A stretch of DNA of 64,000 bases from Erpobdella octoculata. Lineage: Eukaryota > Annelida > Clitellata > Hirudinida > Erpobdellidae. Numbering within the stretch: position 1 is the first letter of the stretch; every line of letters begins with the position of its first letter. The translations under genes were made by a program, and so were the position numbers. A model generated the notes under the pieces. It saw nothing but the letters and a program-made list of their open reading frames with translations. It was not told the origin of the DNA and searched no databases. This document shows positions 35,084-47,117 of the stretch, piece by piece. The stretch covers positions 17,526,498-17,590,497 of the forward strand of contig OZ022243.1 in NCBI GenBank assembly GCA_963978895.1, written 5' to 3'.

Positions 35084-35250
35084 AGCTGGGTTACCCGGCG
35101 TTGCCCGGGGAATTTAAAGGTTTTTCACTCTGGCTCCCGTTTCCTTAAACGCTCGCTTTCTCGTTCAAGGTCGCTTTCGCACTCCTGGTCGCATTTCTGC
35201 TCACGGTCGCTTTTACGCTATACCGCTCCAGCTTGCTCTGCAAGTGTGAT
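35084..35250 (-). mobile_element. Second adjacent Helitron 3' end fragment
   Basis: Terminal hairpin TTACCCGGCGTTGCCCGGGG and the GAGCGGGA-type body (complement), immediately after a (TA)n array; the CTRR end is altered. Confidence 0.6.
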
Positions 35251-35279
35251 CTTCTGCAAAGGATTATTCTGAAAAAAAA

Positions 35280-36060
35280 AAGAATTTATTAGTTAACGCT
35301 GCAATAATGTTGAAATCCGCTCATATATCTCAACAGGTTATATTTATTTTAAATACTTGTAAGATTACAAATGCTTTATCACACACTGTTCAACAGCTGC
35401 TTTTCGAAAAATCGCTAATCTTACTTTTTGAGTTGTTCTTAGTTTTTAAGTGTCATGTCTACAGAAACCATATAACGCTACATGTGACATTTTTGGAGAT
35501 CATCAATTTGGAACAATGGAAGAGTAACACTTTTATTTAGCAAATGATGCAATTATAAATTGAACAAAACAGCAGCAGATTGATAGGCTGGCTTGAGAAC
35601 TTTGTTCATGATTTTGTTGAAACACAAAAATACTGAGCTTGCTTTCATTTCTTTCAAATTTCATGCACCTCATATATCAGTGAAACTTTTACAATAAAGT
35701 GGTGTTGCATGTAAGATTTTCTTTAAAATGTAATTTTCTAATTTCCTCTGAAAAGTAAAAAATAAAATAAGACTGATAAATTAATTCATAATCTTATAGT
35801 CATAACTACTCGTCAATAATAATGGTTGTAATGCCATCACATAAAAAAACACTTACCTGCCCAAAAAAAATTCTCATTTACCGATAGGCTGATAGCAAGC
35901 TCGTCAGTTTAGGAAACCATGATGAACAATATTAGATAAGGAACAATTGAAGTCAGAAGCCTTGAACAATAAATATGAACAATGAATTTAAATTTATTTT
36001 TCCAATCTGCAACTCCTTTTTGTAAAACACAAAATAATAGAGCATAATGATAATCTGATA
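35280..36060. other. Host intron 1, no element recognised
   Basis: AT-rich sequence inside the intron between 31217 and 37601. No ORF or known terminus recognised. Confidence 0.4.
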
Positions 36061-36065
36061 ATAAT

Positions 36066-37217
36066 TTATAATAATATAACATAATTAATCACGTGCAATG
36101 CAACAAATGAAACAAATTGAAAGATACACAGTAAATCATGACAGCACAGGGGAAGACAGGAGAAGGAATGATTCTTGGTGGTCAGGTCGGCCTTGAAAAC
36201 AGTAGCAGCAGCCGGTCCGGCATTGCTGTCAAAGGACAACAATGGGAGTGTTTCTGACATTGATCTGCCTGGGTGTGGTCTGAACGGTACGACTGTTGAG
36301 AGTTTGGTCGCAGGGACAGCTGAGGCAGTGGTTGACACGGTTATGGACCAGCATGTTGCTGGTAAAAAAATGATGTGGGCTGCTGTGGCAAAAAATAGTT
36401 TGAACTGGAGTCCACCAGCTGTGTCTCGGAACATGTGACAGATGACAGCCGTACAGACTGCAATGGTCAGATGGGTCATGAGGAGAGCAGTGAAAAGAGA
36501 AGTGGTCCAGAGTTGGACCTGTAGCTGAGTGTTGCTGTCCTTTGGCGGATTTTGAGGAGATCGTTGGATCTGTCGGAGAGGTTTTAGGAGGATTGTTTGT
36601 TCGAGGTTGCCAGAGATATTCCTGTTGTAGAAAATATTTTTGACAGTTTTGTGTTTGGTCGCGGTTGCTTGAGTGAGGATCATAAAACAGGGGTTCATCA
36701 CCTTCAAACAGAAGACCTGAAACCACGCCAGCAATGTAAATCTCAGTTGAGTGCGAAGCTATAGCGCAACCGTCGTTCTGTAAATCACACGATATTGGAG
36801 GTGCACAACTGTGTGAGACCTCACTAAAGACATCATCTGTGCAATCAGCTGAAGTACAATAAGCATCCATAAAGAAATCAATGACTGTATCACAAGACCG
36901 TAGCTCCACAATATTTGGTATCAGAAGAAGGTTCGTGGTGAAGAGGCTTGCGTGAATTAACAAATTTCTCGGTGCAGCATGAAACTTTTGTTCCATGAAA
37001 CGTGCCGTTTATCAGCTGCAAATCATTGAAAAGAGCGACAGTTTATGACATTGCAAACTGTTATGCGACAATCAGGCGAGCCAGAATTAGAAACTCTGTT
37101 CTTTAGATTAGGTACGAATTGTGAAGACGAAAGAACCATGGAGCCGTGGTTCTGTGTGATAGGTGCAAATTTGATCTGATCACTGAAAATCTGCCAGTCC
37201 AAGGTATTCACCACCAC
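36066..37217 (-). pseudogene. Unrecognised minus-strand ORFs, Cys-rich with a hydrophobic segment
   Basis: Three successive minus-strand frames (37217-37023, 36996-36229, 36734-36066) without long simple repeats. They encode a Cys-containing region (DCRITVCNVINCRSF; YCTSADCTDD; SCAPPISCDL) and, in the last frame, a hydrophobic stretch (LFTALLMTHLTIAVCTAVIC) that could span a membrane. The order Cys-rich region, then hydrophobic segment, then short tail is like a membrane glycoprotein, possibly an envelope-like gene of a mobile element, but there is no recognisable family motif and the frames do not connect without shifts. I do not assign a function. Confidence 0.3.
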
Positions 37218-37246
37218 AGAACACGTTTTGACCGGGCAGTTGACTT

Positions 37247-37480
37247 CTAGAATTGACGAGTGCTTCCTGGTCGTTCCACCATCGCCAATCGCTTTTCCGG
37301 GCAGTAGCTGTTAGTGTTCAAACATGACCCTAGTGTTTCAGGCACACTAGGTACTAATGTGTTTTCACTCTTGGCAACTAAGAGGTCCAAATAGGCGAGT
37401 TGGTTTTTGATATTATTACTTAATTTGTAAGTAAATTTTAGGACGGAATTTAAATTCTTCTTCCATTGTTTCATTAGCAA
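37247..37480 (-). pseudogene. Penelope-like reverse transcriptase fragment
   Basis: The minus strand reads FTYKLSNNIKNQLAYLDLLV, then ETLGSCLNTNSYCPEKR. F.yE.S...LpFLD.l followed by G.CLN..S.CP...K is the conserved block after the catalytic motif in Penelope-like RTs. A short deletion removes the YRKPT part. The copy is isolated and lies in host intron 1. Confidence 0.65.
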
Positions 37481-37601
37481 TAGACAGAGAATTATAGTGA
37501 GATTTGGGGGAGCATCTGAATTTATTCTTTACGTACCCCAGCAAAATACTTTCTTTTATACACACCGAATTAAAAATATATATATATATTTATTTTTATA
37601 G

Positions 37602-37666
37602 AGATGTTTTAAAAAAGGGTCTGGGAAAAGATTGTCCTAGAGAAGCTGTCATTCAACTTGAAACTG
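37602..37666 (+). CDS. Host gene exon 2
   Basis: Acceptor TATTTTTATAG|A and donor ACTG|GTAAGT. Entered in the phase left by exon 1, it encodes DVLKKGLGKDCPREAVIQLE and ends in phase 1. The two other frames contain stops. The 65-bp size, good splice sites and phase agreement support it as a real exon. A LINE fragment starts 57 bases downstream in the intron. Confidence 0.65.
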
Positions 37667-37722
37667 GTAAGTATTTGTAATTCAATCACTAAATGGTTTA
37701 GGCTAATTTATTTTTAAACACA

Positions 37723-38209
37723 TCTTGTCCGACTGGGCCTGGCGACGTTGAGAGTATCGGCCGTTGACTATGGTGTGCCACAAGGCTCAATCTTTGGCCG
37801 ACTTCTCTTCATCTTCATTTAAGCCATATTACTCGGATTGCTTCTTCCCATAACATCCAGACTCATCTTTACTCTGATGACACTCAGCTGTACACTCATT
37901 ATGATATAACCGACCTACAATCCGTTAGAGACCGTCTTGTCGCCTGTGTCTGCTAGATTCTCGTCTATGAGATTGAGCCTAAACCACTCTAAAACTAAAC
38001 TTATCTGGTTCCATCGAGGGAACGCCTCAACGGGACACCTGGATGACTGTAGTCTTCAACTCAGTTCTAACTGCGTCATCACCCCCGTGAAATCCATTGG
38101 AGATCTTGGGGTCATACTGGATAGCTCTTTACTCATGAACTTACATATATCGGCCATGGCACGATCTTGCTTCTTCCACCTATGCCACATCCGACAGATC
38201 AAAGGTGCC
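37723..38209 (+). pseudogene. L2/CR1-type LINE reverse transcriptase, part 1
   Basis: 5'-truncated RT. DYGVPQGSIFG, the catalytic YSDD at 37870-37881, then SARFSSMRLSLNHSKTKLIW and IGDLGVILDSSLLM are standard CR1/L2 blocks. Two frame changes occur. It is interrupted at 38210 by a piggyBac element inserted at TTAA; part 2 is at 39727. Confidence 0.8.
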
Positions 38210-38213
38210 TTAA

Positions 38214-39722
38214 CCCGTTTTAGACCATCGTACGTTCTACGAACACACTTATTTTTGGCGTTGCATAAAATTAAGTTGTAATTTTTTTTCTGTTAAAAGT
38301 TTTTTTTTATGTTAAGAAAGCTTCAATACACTGTATAAAATTTTTTAAATAATTTTTTTATTCATATTAAGTAGTTTAATCTGGGTTAGAATATGAGCAT
38401 TTTCAAGGTTTTCGACCGATATAACTTTAAAAATTTATTATGCTAATTTCATGAGAGTTATCATAACAAAAGTTTGAAATATCGAAAGAAGATGTACTCA
38501 AAAGTAAACACCAACGTTAATTAAATTTTATTGTGTTTACACTAACCCACAATCTGAACATGTATGAGTCATGCTCGTTCTACGATCGTTGGTCGTATAG
38601 AGTACTGTATGCGAACGAGTCGAAACTAGTTTATTCAGCTTATAGGTGTGCAGTGGTTGAATTGGTGATAGTGTTTTTTGCAAATTTCATTCTTCGAATG
38701 AAATGTTTGTGAAGTTTAAAAATGAAAGGCGTCAAACAGAACGTTTTTTCACGTTGAAAGAAGCTATGTAACTAATTCTTGATGATGATGATAGCATTGA
38801 GGTTGACATACTTGTCATTCTTCCGCCCGGCGCATCATAACACGTGACTGATGAATAAGCAAATGAAGAAGAAATGTTATTCTTTGTAATATCCGGGAAG
38901 GTAGAAGTTGATTATACTAATGATGGGATGGGATTAGACTGTGTCTGTTCTTTGGGTGAAGAAATGTAGGTAGGAAATACTGTTCTTTGGGTGAAGAAAT
39001 ATTCAATGCCGCGGCAACCAAAACGCCAAAAACGATTGAAATGCACTTGGACCAAAAAGAGTCATTTGAATAGCCACTTTTAAAACAGTCTATATATAAC
39101 GAGTTTGAAACACCACAATGGTGCTTTGCTTGAAAAACCCCATATAGGCTGTTTAGGTTGTTTTATACCGATGAAATGAATTCTTGCACGGTTGAAGAAA
39201 CAAAACGATGGGGAAGATTCAGCAACTGGCCATGGTCATGATCTGGAAAAGGTGAAAACAGTAGGTCGCTACAAGCTGGAAAATTATGGCAAAACACTGT
39301 ACATGTGGGCCAAGTGCGGCAAACGACTTCATCGGAATTGTTTTGGTGCTTTCCGCACATCCCGGTTCTGAAACGACTGTCATGAACTGCTTGACTGATT
39401 TATTGAATGTTAAATTTTTGGATTTTATTGAACTGTGTTACTGATAAAGTCAGAAATGTGTTTTCTAGCTTTTCTGTTTATAGCCTAAAATTTATATTAT
39501 AATTGTATGCGCTGAGAACAAAAAAAATTGACTTTTAAACATTTTGTCGTTTTCAGTAGTCTATACGACCACCGTTCGAAAAACGAGCATAGTGAATTTT
39601 CAAAGTTTTCTTTCAAATAAAAAATAATTAAAAATAAATCTGTTAAAACATAAGCAAGTAACTTAGAAATAACAAAAAAAAATAATAGAAATCTAATTAA
39701 TAAAGTTTTGGACCTAAACGGG
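38214..39722 (+). mobile_element. piggyBac element, copy 1 (internally deleted)
   Basis: Ends are CCCGTTTTAGACC and GGACCTAAACGGG, flanked by TTAA at 38210-38213 and 39723-39726: the target and CCC...GGG ends of piggyBac. Transposase relics remain: an N-terminal acidic region (ILDDDDSIEVDI...) from about 38720, a basic QPKRQKRLKCTWTKKS at about 39010, and the C-terminal Cys domain CGKRLHRNCFGAFRT near 39320. The catalytic DDD core is absent, so the copy is non-autonomous. Removing it restores an uninterrupted L2 reading frame across the site. Confidence 0.93.
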
Positions 39723-39726
39723 TTAA

Positions 39727-40285
39727 ACCATCACTGCGTACAGATTTTGGTCCAGGCTCTTGTTGTTTCTAGATTAGATTATTGTAACGTGGTCCTTGCA
39801 GGCCTGCTGATGACTGCTCTTTGCCCGCTCACTGCGGTTCTTCATGCTGCTGCACGTCTTGTCGATGGCATCTCTCGACGGGACCAGATCAGGCCTCTTC
39901 TCCGCCAACTACACTGACTCCCCCTACGGCAAGAGTGACCTTCAAACTCTGCTGTACTGGTCTACAATATCCATACAAATCGTGCCTCTGCCTACATGTC
40001 ACAGATGATACGCCTGTGCTCCTCCCAAGCTGGTCTTCAACACCTACGTTCTTCCTCCCATGGTGACGCTGTCATCCCCAGAACTCATTGAAGTTTCGGT
40101 GAACAAGTTTTCACCGTTTCTAGGCCCGGTGCATGGAACCAACTACCTACATCCATCCGGAGTGCTTCAGAGCATTGATAAAAAAACTTAGTTAATGTGA
40201 CATATTGTTTAAGGTAGTCTTAGTGCAAAACTCTTGTTTTGTTTTAGACTCAATAAATAATAATAACAATAATAAAATGCAGGTG
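39727..40285 (+). pseudogene. L2/CR1-type LINE reverse transcriptase, part 2 and 3' end
   Basis: Resumes with QILVQALVVSRLDYCNVVLA, then a frame-shifted AAARLVDGISRRDQI block and the WN.LPTSIR C-terminus near 40130. The tail is (AATAAT)-like repeats at about 40245-40280, typical for 3' ends of this clade. Confidence 0.75.
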
Positions 40286-41620
40286 CACCTAATGAAAGCA
40301 ACTCGGCTTCTTGCTCTCATGCCAAAGAGGAGTAAGGCTTTTAAATTATAATGAAGTGCAATAAAAGGCTGGGTTGTAACGAAGTACATTTATTTCGTTA
40401 CTTTTGTCAGTACTTTTACTTGTAACGAGTTACAATTTTACAGTGTACTTTAACTTTTACTTCCATTACTTTTCTGTTACTTGTAAAGAGTTACAATTTT
40501 ACAGTGTACTCTAACTTTTACTTCCGTTACTTTTCTGGCTTACATTTTTACTTTGTAACGAGTTACTTTTATGAAAAAGTACAAAAGTAAATGAGATTCA
40601 TTTTTTACTTACTTTTATGAAAAAGTACAAAAGTAAATGAGATTCATTGAATGAACTACATAGCCCATATGGTGGGGTCAAGTTAATTATGTTAATGTGA
40701 GCTATAGACAGCATGCCTGTAGAGATAGGAACTTTGTACTTAAGCTTCTGCATCCCGTTATTTTTTTTTTTGGAATGATACGATACGATTTCTGAAATTT
40801 GTCTCGAATTAAACGATACGATACGAGACACCTCGATCAATAACGAGGCGATTCCGATACGATACGATATCGGGATCTCGACTGAAGTGGAAATTTTATC
40901 TCGAATAAAACGAGATAACATACAATGATGAACTATACACGACAGACAATATTAATAACTACATTAAAGGAATTCATTGATAAAAAATATTTAAATATTA
41001 AAAAATTTTAAAAATTTATTTGTTTTTTAAAACTTGAAATAAATTTCATTTGTTTAGTTTCGGTACATCTATTTGTCTAAATTTAGACTCTAAATGATGA
41101 AAAACACGAGAAAGTACCTGTATGCAAAAATTAAGAAAGTGAAGAAAACCCAGCGGGTTTATTTATAGGCTATGGCGAATCCGGTTGGCAAGAAAGAAGC
41201 TGAGAAAGTTTCGAATTTCAGCTGCAGACGATGTGCACACTACAGGTGGCACACACATACTCACATACACCCAAGAATATAATCGAGATTATAAAGATAT
41301 ATCTTAGATGAGCTACTATTACGGTCAATTACGGATATCGAAACACTAAAATAATCATTCCAATTCTATGTAACAAATTTGAAAAAATAAGTTTATCAAA
41401 CAGACTAAACCAAAACATAAACATAGAATGATCATTACTATTACATTACTCATTATTCTCATTAATAATAATAGTCATCGATGTCAGCGAGTACGATTGC
41501 CTTGTAGTATCAGTAGTATGCAGAGATCGACTAGCAGCCTAAGAGGGGCATGGCTTTAGATATCTTTGATCACTATTCTCCATGTGGCACTAAAAAAAGC
41601 TATAAAACAGAGACGAGCTG

Positions 41621-41624
<4 letters not shown>

Positions 41625-41672
<48 letters not shown>
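41625..41672. repeat. (TA)n dinucleotide array
   Basis: Pure TA repeat inside the hAT region. The flanks 41000-41620 and 41680-42000 hold no recognisable gene; CGATACGATACGA-type motifs recur at 40780-40880. Confidence 0.9.
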
Positions 41673-41675
<3 letters not shown>

Positions 41676-42119
41676 AAATATGCTGCCGGGTCCCAGACTA
41701 AAAATAGTAAATAATGGGGCTACAGGCTGTCAGGAAAACCGAATTTAAAGTGGGGATGATAATAGTTATAAACTTCTGTCAATAGGTAGATTAATTAATC
41801 AATGTTGATGAAGCAATTGCAAATATTCACAGTTGTGACAATCGTTAATTAAATATGTATAACTTTCGTTATTTATTGGAAAATTTTTTGTTAAATTTCG
41901 GCATTTGTTTCGAGACTTTATACGAGAACGTTTTGAAATCTCGATTGATTTCGAGATAACGATTACGGGACTCAGATGCTTATTTGTACTATACCAAGAC
42001 ATGGAATTTTATGACTAAGCCTATATATAGCTTGTCTCTTGTTTCATTTTCGTTGTCGTAGTCTTTTGTATGTTTTATAGTTTGCCATTGTGTTTATTTC
42101 ATCGATTTAATTATTAAAC

Positions 42120-42390
42120 ACATTTTCAACGAGCAGAAGTGGCATTTATTGCAGAGTGTGTCACTGTTATGAAACCTCTTGCTCAAGCTCTTGATATCCT
42201 GCAGTGTGAAAAAAAGTTTACATGACTTACCTGCTGCCAACTATAACAGTTTTGCAACAGCTCAATTCTGTGCTGCAAACCATTGGTAACTAGCATTGAT
42301 GCTGCGATGGACAGTCGATTCAGTCAGTACGTTATGAATGCAGAACTAATAGCAGCAGCAATTATCCATCCTAAATTCAAGGCAGTCTGA
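42120..42390 (+). pseudogene. hAT transposase core fragment
   Basis: The plus strand reads VAFIAECVTVMKPLAQALDI, then after a break VTSIDAAMDSRFSQYVMNAE and LIAAAIIHPKFKA. This is the region between the catalytic core and the C-terminal dimerisation domain in ZBED-like hAT transposases. Stops separate the blocks. It is cut at 42393 by the next hAT end. Confidence 0.7.
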
Positions 42391-42392
42391 AC

Positions 42393-42560
42393 TAGAGGTG
42401 TGCGCGGGAACGACTTTTCGTCCCCATCCCCAACCATCCCCGCGAGTGTCATCCCCATCCATCCCCACCAGCATCATCCCCATCCCCAACCATCCCCGCA
42501 GTCTTCCAATCTTTCATCCCCATCCATCCCTGCGCTGTTCATCCCCATTTTTAATCAATT
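42393..42560. mobile_element. hAT terminus with (CCCCATCC)n minisatellite
   Basis: TAGAGGTGTGCGCGGGAACG followed by irregular CCCCATCCATCCCC repeats, a known style of hAT terminus with subterminal C-rich repeats. The minus-strand transposase end at 42662-42905 probably belongs to the same element. Confidence 0.55.
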
Positions 42561-42661
42561 CTCTAGTAGTCATTATTTTTCCGTACATCATTTCAATGCA
42601 ACTATAACTTACGTGTTGATATATAGAATTGCAATAACACCGTAATATGATTCAATACAAT

Positions 42662-42905
42662 TTATTTATTTATTTAAGTCCAGGACTAAATAGAAGTCTA
42701 TCAATGTTTTTCCACCTATCTGAGTTCTTCGATCACTAATGGTTAACCCACCCATAGAGAATGCTCTCTCAGAGGAGGTGCTTGCTTCTGGCACACTCAA
42801 AATAATCCTAGCCACTTGAGACAGTTTTGGTCATTTCATTTCCAATAAACTCAGCAAATCACTTTGTGCACCTTCATCGTTGAATGCCAAATAGTCAGCA
42901 ACCTT
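42662..42905 (-). pseudogene. hAT transposase C-terminal dimerisation domain
   Basis: The minus strand reads LSQVARIILSVPEASTSSER, then AFSMGGLTISDRRTQI. LA...L..PasS..sER.FS..G.i....R is the hATC dimerisation signature. A stop lies just upstream. Its orientation points toward the terminus at 42393. Confidence 0.78.
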
Positions 42906-43046
42906 ATAAACATAATTATTAACATTGTGAAACTAGCTGCTCATATAAGCATAATTAATTAATAACAATGAACAAGCTAAATTATAAGTTATTACTGAGG
43001 TCTAAGAAACATTTCATGCTTTTAATATAAAGACAGTTTAATAACA

Positions 43047-44044
43047 ATGAAATGTTTGTAAAGTTTAAAAATGAAAGGCGTCAAACAGAACGTTTTTTCA
43101 CGTTGAAAGAAGCTATGGAACTAATTCTTGATGATGATGATAGCATTGAGGTTGACATACTTGTCATTCTTCTGCCCGGCGCATCATAACACGTGACTGA
43201 TGAATAAGCAAATGAAGAAGAAATGTTATTCTTTGTAATGTATCCGGGAAGGTAGAAGTTGATTATACTAATGATGGGATGGGATTAGACTGTGTCGGTT
43301 CTTTGGGTGAAGAAATGTAGGTTGCAAATACGGTCAGTTCAATGCTGCAGCAACCAAAACGCCAAAAACGATTGAAATGCATTTGGACCAAAAAGAGTCA
43401 TTTGAATAGCCACTTTTAAAACAGTCTATAACGAGTTTGAAATAGTGCATGCTTGAAAAGCCCCATATAGGCTGTTTAGGTTTTTTTATACCGATGAAAT
43501 GAATTCATGCACGGTTGAAGAAACAAAACGATAGGGAAGATTCTGCAACTGGCCATGGTCACAATCTGGAAAAGGTGAAAACAGTAGGTCACTACAAGCT
43601 GGAAAATTGTGGCAAAACACTGTACATGTGGGCCAAGTGCGGCAAACGACTTCATCGGAATTGTTTTGGTGCTTTCCGCACACTCCGGTTCTGAAACGAC
43701 TATCATGAACTGCTTGACTGATTTATTGAATGTTAAAATTTTGGATTTTATTGAACTGTGTTACTGATAAAGTCAGAAATGTGTTTTTAGCTTTTCTGTT
43801 TATAGCCTAAAATTTATATTATAATTGTTTGCGTTGAAAAAAAAAAGAAATTGACTTTTAAACATTTTGTCGTTTTCAGTAGTCTATACGACCACCGTTC
43901 GAAAAACGAGCATAGTGAATTTTCAAAGTTTTATTTCAAATAAAAAATAATTAAAAATAAATCTGTTAAAACATAAGCATGTAACTTAGAAATAAAAAAA
44001 AAAATAATAGAAATCTAATTAATAAAGTTTTGGACCTAAATGGG
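43047..44044 (+). mobile_element. piggyBac element, copy 2 (5'-truncated)
   Basis: Collinear with copy 1 from its N-terminal coding relic (AATGAAATGTTTGT) to the end GACCTAAATGGG followed by TTAA at 44045-44048. The left terminus is missing. The same C-terminal Cys-domain relic is present at 43490-43690. Confidence 0.85.
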
Positions 44045-44365
44045 TTAATGGAAGCCTGTTGTAAACGGCTATAAACATTGATGCATATGGGATTAAAGTT
44101 GATTTGTTTGTATGTATTTGGTTTTCTTTTCACAAAAGTACTTTTTATTGTGTAACTAAAAAGTATTTGTACAAGGGTGTACTTTTTCACTTTTACTTAA
44201 GAGGTTTTATTTGCTAGTACTTTTTACTTTTACTTTGTTACATTTAGCACCAGTACTTTCACTTTTTACTTAAGTACAATTAACAAGTAAAAGAAAAAAC
44301 AAGTTTTTCAACACAAACTTTTATCTGAATAGGCTCGATTTAAAAATACGAAAGATATTCAAATG

Positions 44366-44500
<135 letters not shown>

Positions 44501-44748
44501 ATATCATTTATATAAATAAATAGCTTTTTTTCTTTCTTTTTTTTTTTAATGGAATCATGTATTGTCATCCAATATAAAGCTATGCTGAAAGTTTCAGCTT
44601 CCTAGCTAGTCAAAAAGCTGGTTAAATTTTACTTGCAAGATTTGTGTACAGAGAAAGCCACACACAAACAGAGATTGTTACCTAAATAAAAGTTTGTAAA
44701 AAGTAACGATCCCAGCCCTTCTAATAGTCAGACAAATATTTTTTGTAG

Positions 44749-44870
44749 ATATCTTGTACCAATTTGTCATTAATAAGTCAAGTTGTTAAAATTTCTTTAT
44801 TCCTAATTGAAAGCAGGAACCTTCATTGTCAGATTATAAAAGGAAAAGTAAAGCTGGATCTAATGAAAAG
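44749..44870 (+). CDS. Host gene exon 3 (possibly two small exons)
   Basis: Acceptor TTTTTTGTAG ends at 44748; donor GAAAAG|GTTGGT. In the phase required by exon 2 the frame reads ILYQFVINKSS, has two stops (near 44788 and 44806), and then reads QEPSLSDYKRKSKAGSNEK in the same frame, ending in phase 0. A short intron of about 48-51 bases, using GTCATT and CAG or AAG, would remove both stops and keep the frame; otherwise the exon is damaged. The second part, which is hydrophilic and basic, is the better supported. Confidence 0.45.
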
Positions 44871-45829
44871 GTTGGTAAATACATTTTTCAGTTATCGTAT
44901 CATTTATAGTCTTTTCTCCAAGCTGTTGATAAAATGCTCACATATCTTTTTACACATTTTTATTTAACTTGACTTCTCTGTCTTCAACATTTTTTAATTG
45001 ATTTTTCGCCAACTTTTAGACAAGCTAGAACTTTGAAAGTTTCATCACAGAATTTAGCCATATTTAATAGTTTCCGAAGCAATTTAATCATTATTTCAAT
45101 ATCAATTTTTTTTTTAATGCATTTAAAATTATTCACTATCTGTCGTTAGCATCAATTAAATGAAATTTTAAGTAATCATGACAATGACAAAAACTTGTTA
45201 AAATGTTGACAAGTATTACTGCTAACAATTAAACTATTACTGCATTTAGAAATCGATTTGCATAATTTAAAAAATATAAAAGTGTGTTTTTAACTTTCAC
45301 TTGTTGACATGATTGTTTTATGTTTCTGTGATATATTTAAAAACTATTGAGATGAAATAAAATATGAGCATGAGCTTTCTGCAGTTTCAAACCAGTGCTG
45401 ATAACTGACATTGCTATGCTGGCTACTAGGTGAATGAAAGCGTTGATAAGTGATACTTCGAATTGGGACACCAGAAAAAACCTTGTTTTATTCCCATGGT
45501 CACTAGAAACTTTTATTATTCCAGTCATTTTTTAAAAATTAGTTATATCATCCATTAATTATATACATGGGAAATATTGTTTTTGTGACCAATAATTTAA
45601 TAGATTTTAGCCAAATGTATGTTATATCAAAATACATTATAGCTGGGGAAGTATGACATGGGAGAGATGGGCAAATGTGATAAAACCAAAATTTCAGTAT
45701 GTCATTTCTAATTGTAAAGTATAACCAGGGTACATTATAGCTGGACTATATTGTATCATTTTACTTCATTTTTATACATCATGACTTGTTTTAAACTGAA
45801 ATATCTAATCATGTATTTATTTATCTAAG

Positions 45830-45939
45830 CCCAAGAAAAAAACAACTTTGCAATCTCTTGAGTCCAAAAATTTGTTCAAGAATGCTCATCTGATCATACA
45901 AAACAAAAGATCTATAATCTTGTCGGCTGTTGGTTCTGA
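45830..45939 (+). CDS. Host gene exon 4
   Basis: Acceptor TTATTTATCTAAG and donor CTGA|GTAAGT. It is open over its whole 110 bp in the frame fixed by its neighbours (PKKKTTLQSLESKNLFKNAH...) and ends in phase 2, the phase required by exon 5. Confidence 0.75.
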
Positions 45940-46144
45940 GTAAGTTTATTTATTAGACAATTAATTAGTCAGTAGTTTATTAAACACAAAATCATTAAAG
46001 CCCAATTAGCAGATATAACACAACGTAAAACTAAATTGAGATATGTTTGAAGTTTTAATTTTTTGAATATTGTCAGTTATTGATGAGATTTAAATTTTAA
46101 AAATGTGACATTATTTGATTTCCAAATTCAATGTTTTTTTCCAG

Positions 46145-46291
46145 AAATTTGGAGGGTTTCTTAGGTCATCCCATAATAATAAAGCAGTTTCTCAAAAGAA
46201 AAGCAGATGATAATGTAATGGACCACCGAAGAAAAAATATGAAAGGAGAGCCTGAAAGGTGGGCAAGAATCGAAAAAAATAACATTGACAG
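46145..46291 (+). CDS. Host gene exon 5
   Basis: Acceptor TTTTTTTCCAG and donor GACAG|GTAAGT, both near consensus. It accepts phase 2, stays open for 147 bp (NLEGFLGHPIIIKQFLKRKA, then EPERWARIEKNNID) and leaves in phase 2. The mix of hydrophobic and charged residues is protein-like, not repeat-like. No domain recognised. Confidence 0.85.
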
Positions 46292-46765
46292 GTAAGTTAC
46301 ATAAAAAAACTACAAAAGTCTTATTTTTATATCGAAGGGAGAACAAGCCATAAAAATGCAGTCACAAAACAAAACAAACCATAATAACAAATCAAAAGCA
46401 AATGCAATCGAGAAAAAATAAAGTTAAACAAGATTACCGAACAGTATTGAAAGAGCAAAAATAAAGAGACGCGAGAAAGGCAGTAGCGCAGAATCTCCAT
46501 ACCAAATTATTCGTAGATCGAAATAACAAAAATTTCCACATTACGAGATAAATAATCGCCTCCGGAATAATTTTTGCCACAAATTTTATGCATAAAACCA
46601 AAACTCTCTACAGTGTATAGTTTGCGATTTAATTTTCCTCAGCAGCTGGTCAGCCAAAGTGTTTTATTAAGCTGTTATTTTATAAACAAGTTTCCAAAAA
46701 TGTGCTAAAAAGATGTTTAAGTTCCTAATACAAATATATTTTAAGTATTCAAATATTGATTTTAG

Positions 46766-46907
46766 GGCAAATGGATTCATAAGATCGCCAAAATGCCTTT
46801 ACATATGGAAAGATGTTTTGATTTTACAAGAACTCAAAGGGGAACTCCTGTCAACGATTGATCTGACCCAGGATGCTTTAGAAATGGCTATGGAATCTTC
46901 TTTTCAG
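46766..46907 (+). CDS. Host gene exon 6
   Basis: Acceptor TTGATTTTAG; donor TTTCAG|GTTTTA, a weaker GT site. It accepts phase 2, is open for 142 bp (ANGFIRSPKCLYIWKDVLIL, then QELKGELLSTIDLTQDALEM) and leaves in phase 0. Confidence 0.8.
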
Positions 46908-47117
46908 GTTTTAATTTAGTTTTGCTAATTAATTGTTATATTTAATTAGAAGTTCATAAGAATCTACTGAGATATTAACAAGCTAGTTTTTATTTATCTA
47001 AGCTTCAATTGTTATATAAATAATGTCTTCCATCATTTTATTTTATGTTCTTGGGTTAAACTTTTTTATTTGAAAATAATAACAGATTTTTTTAAATTTA
47101 TATAACTTTTGTGACAG

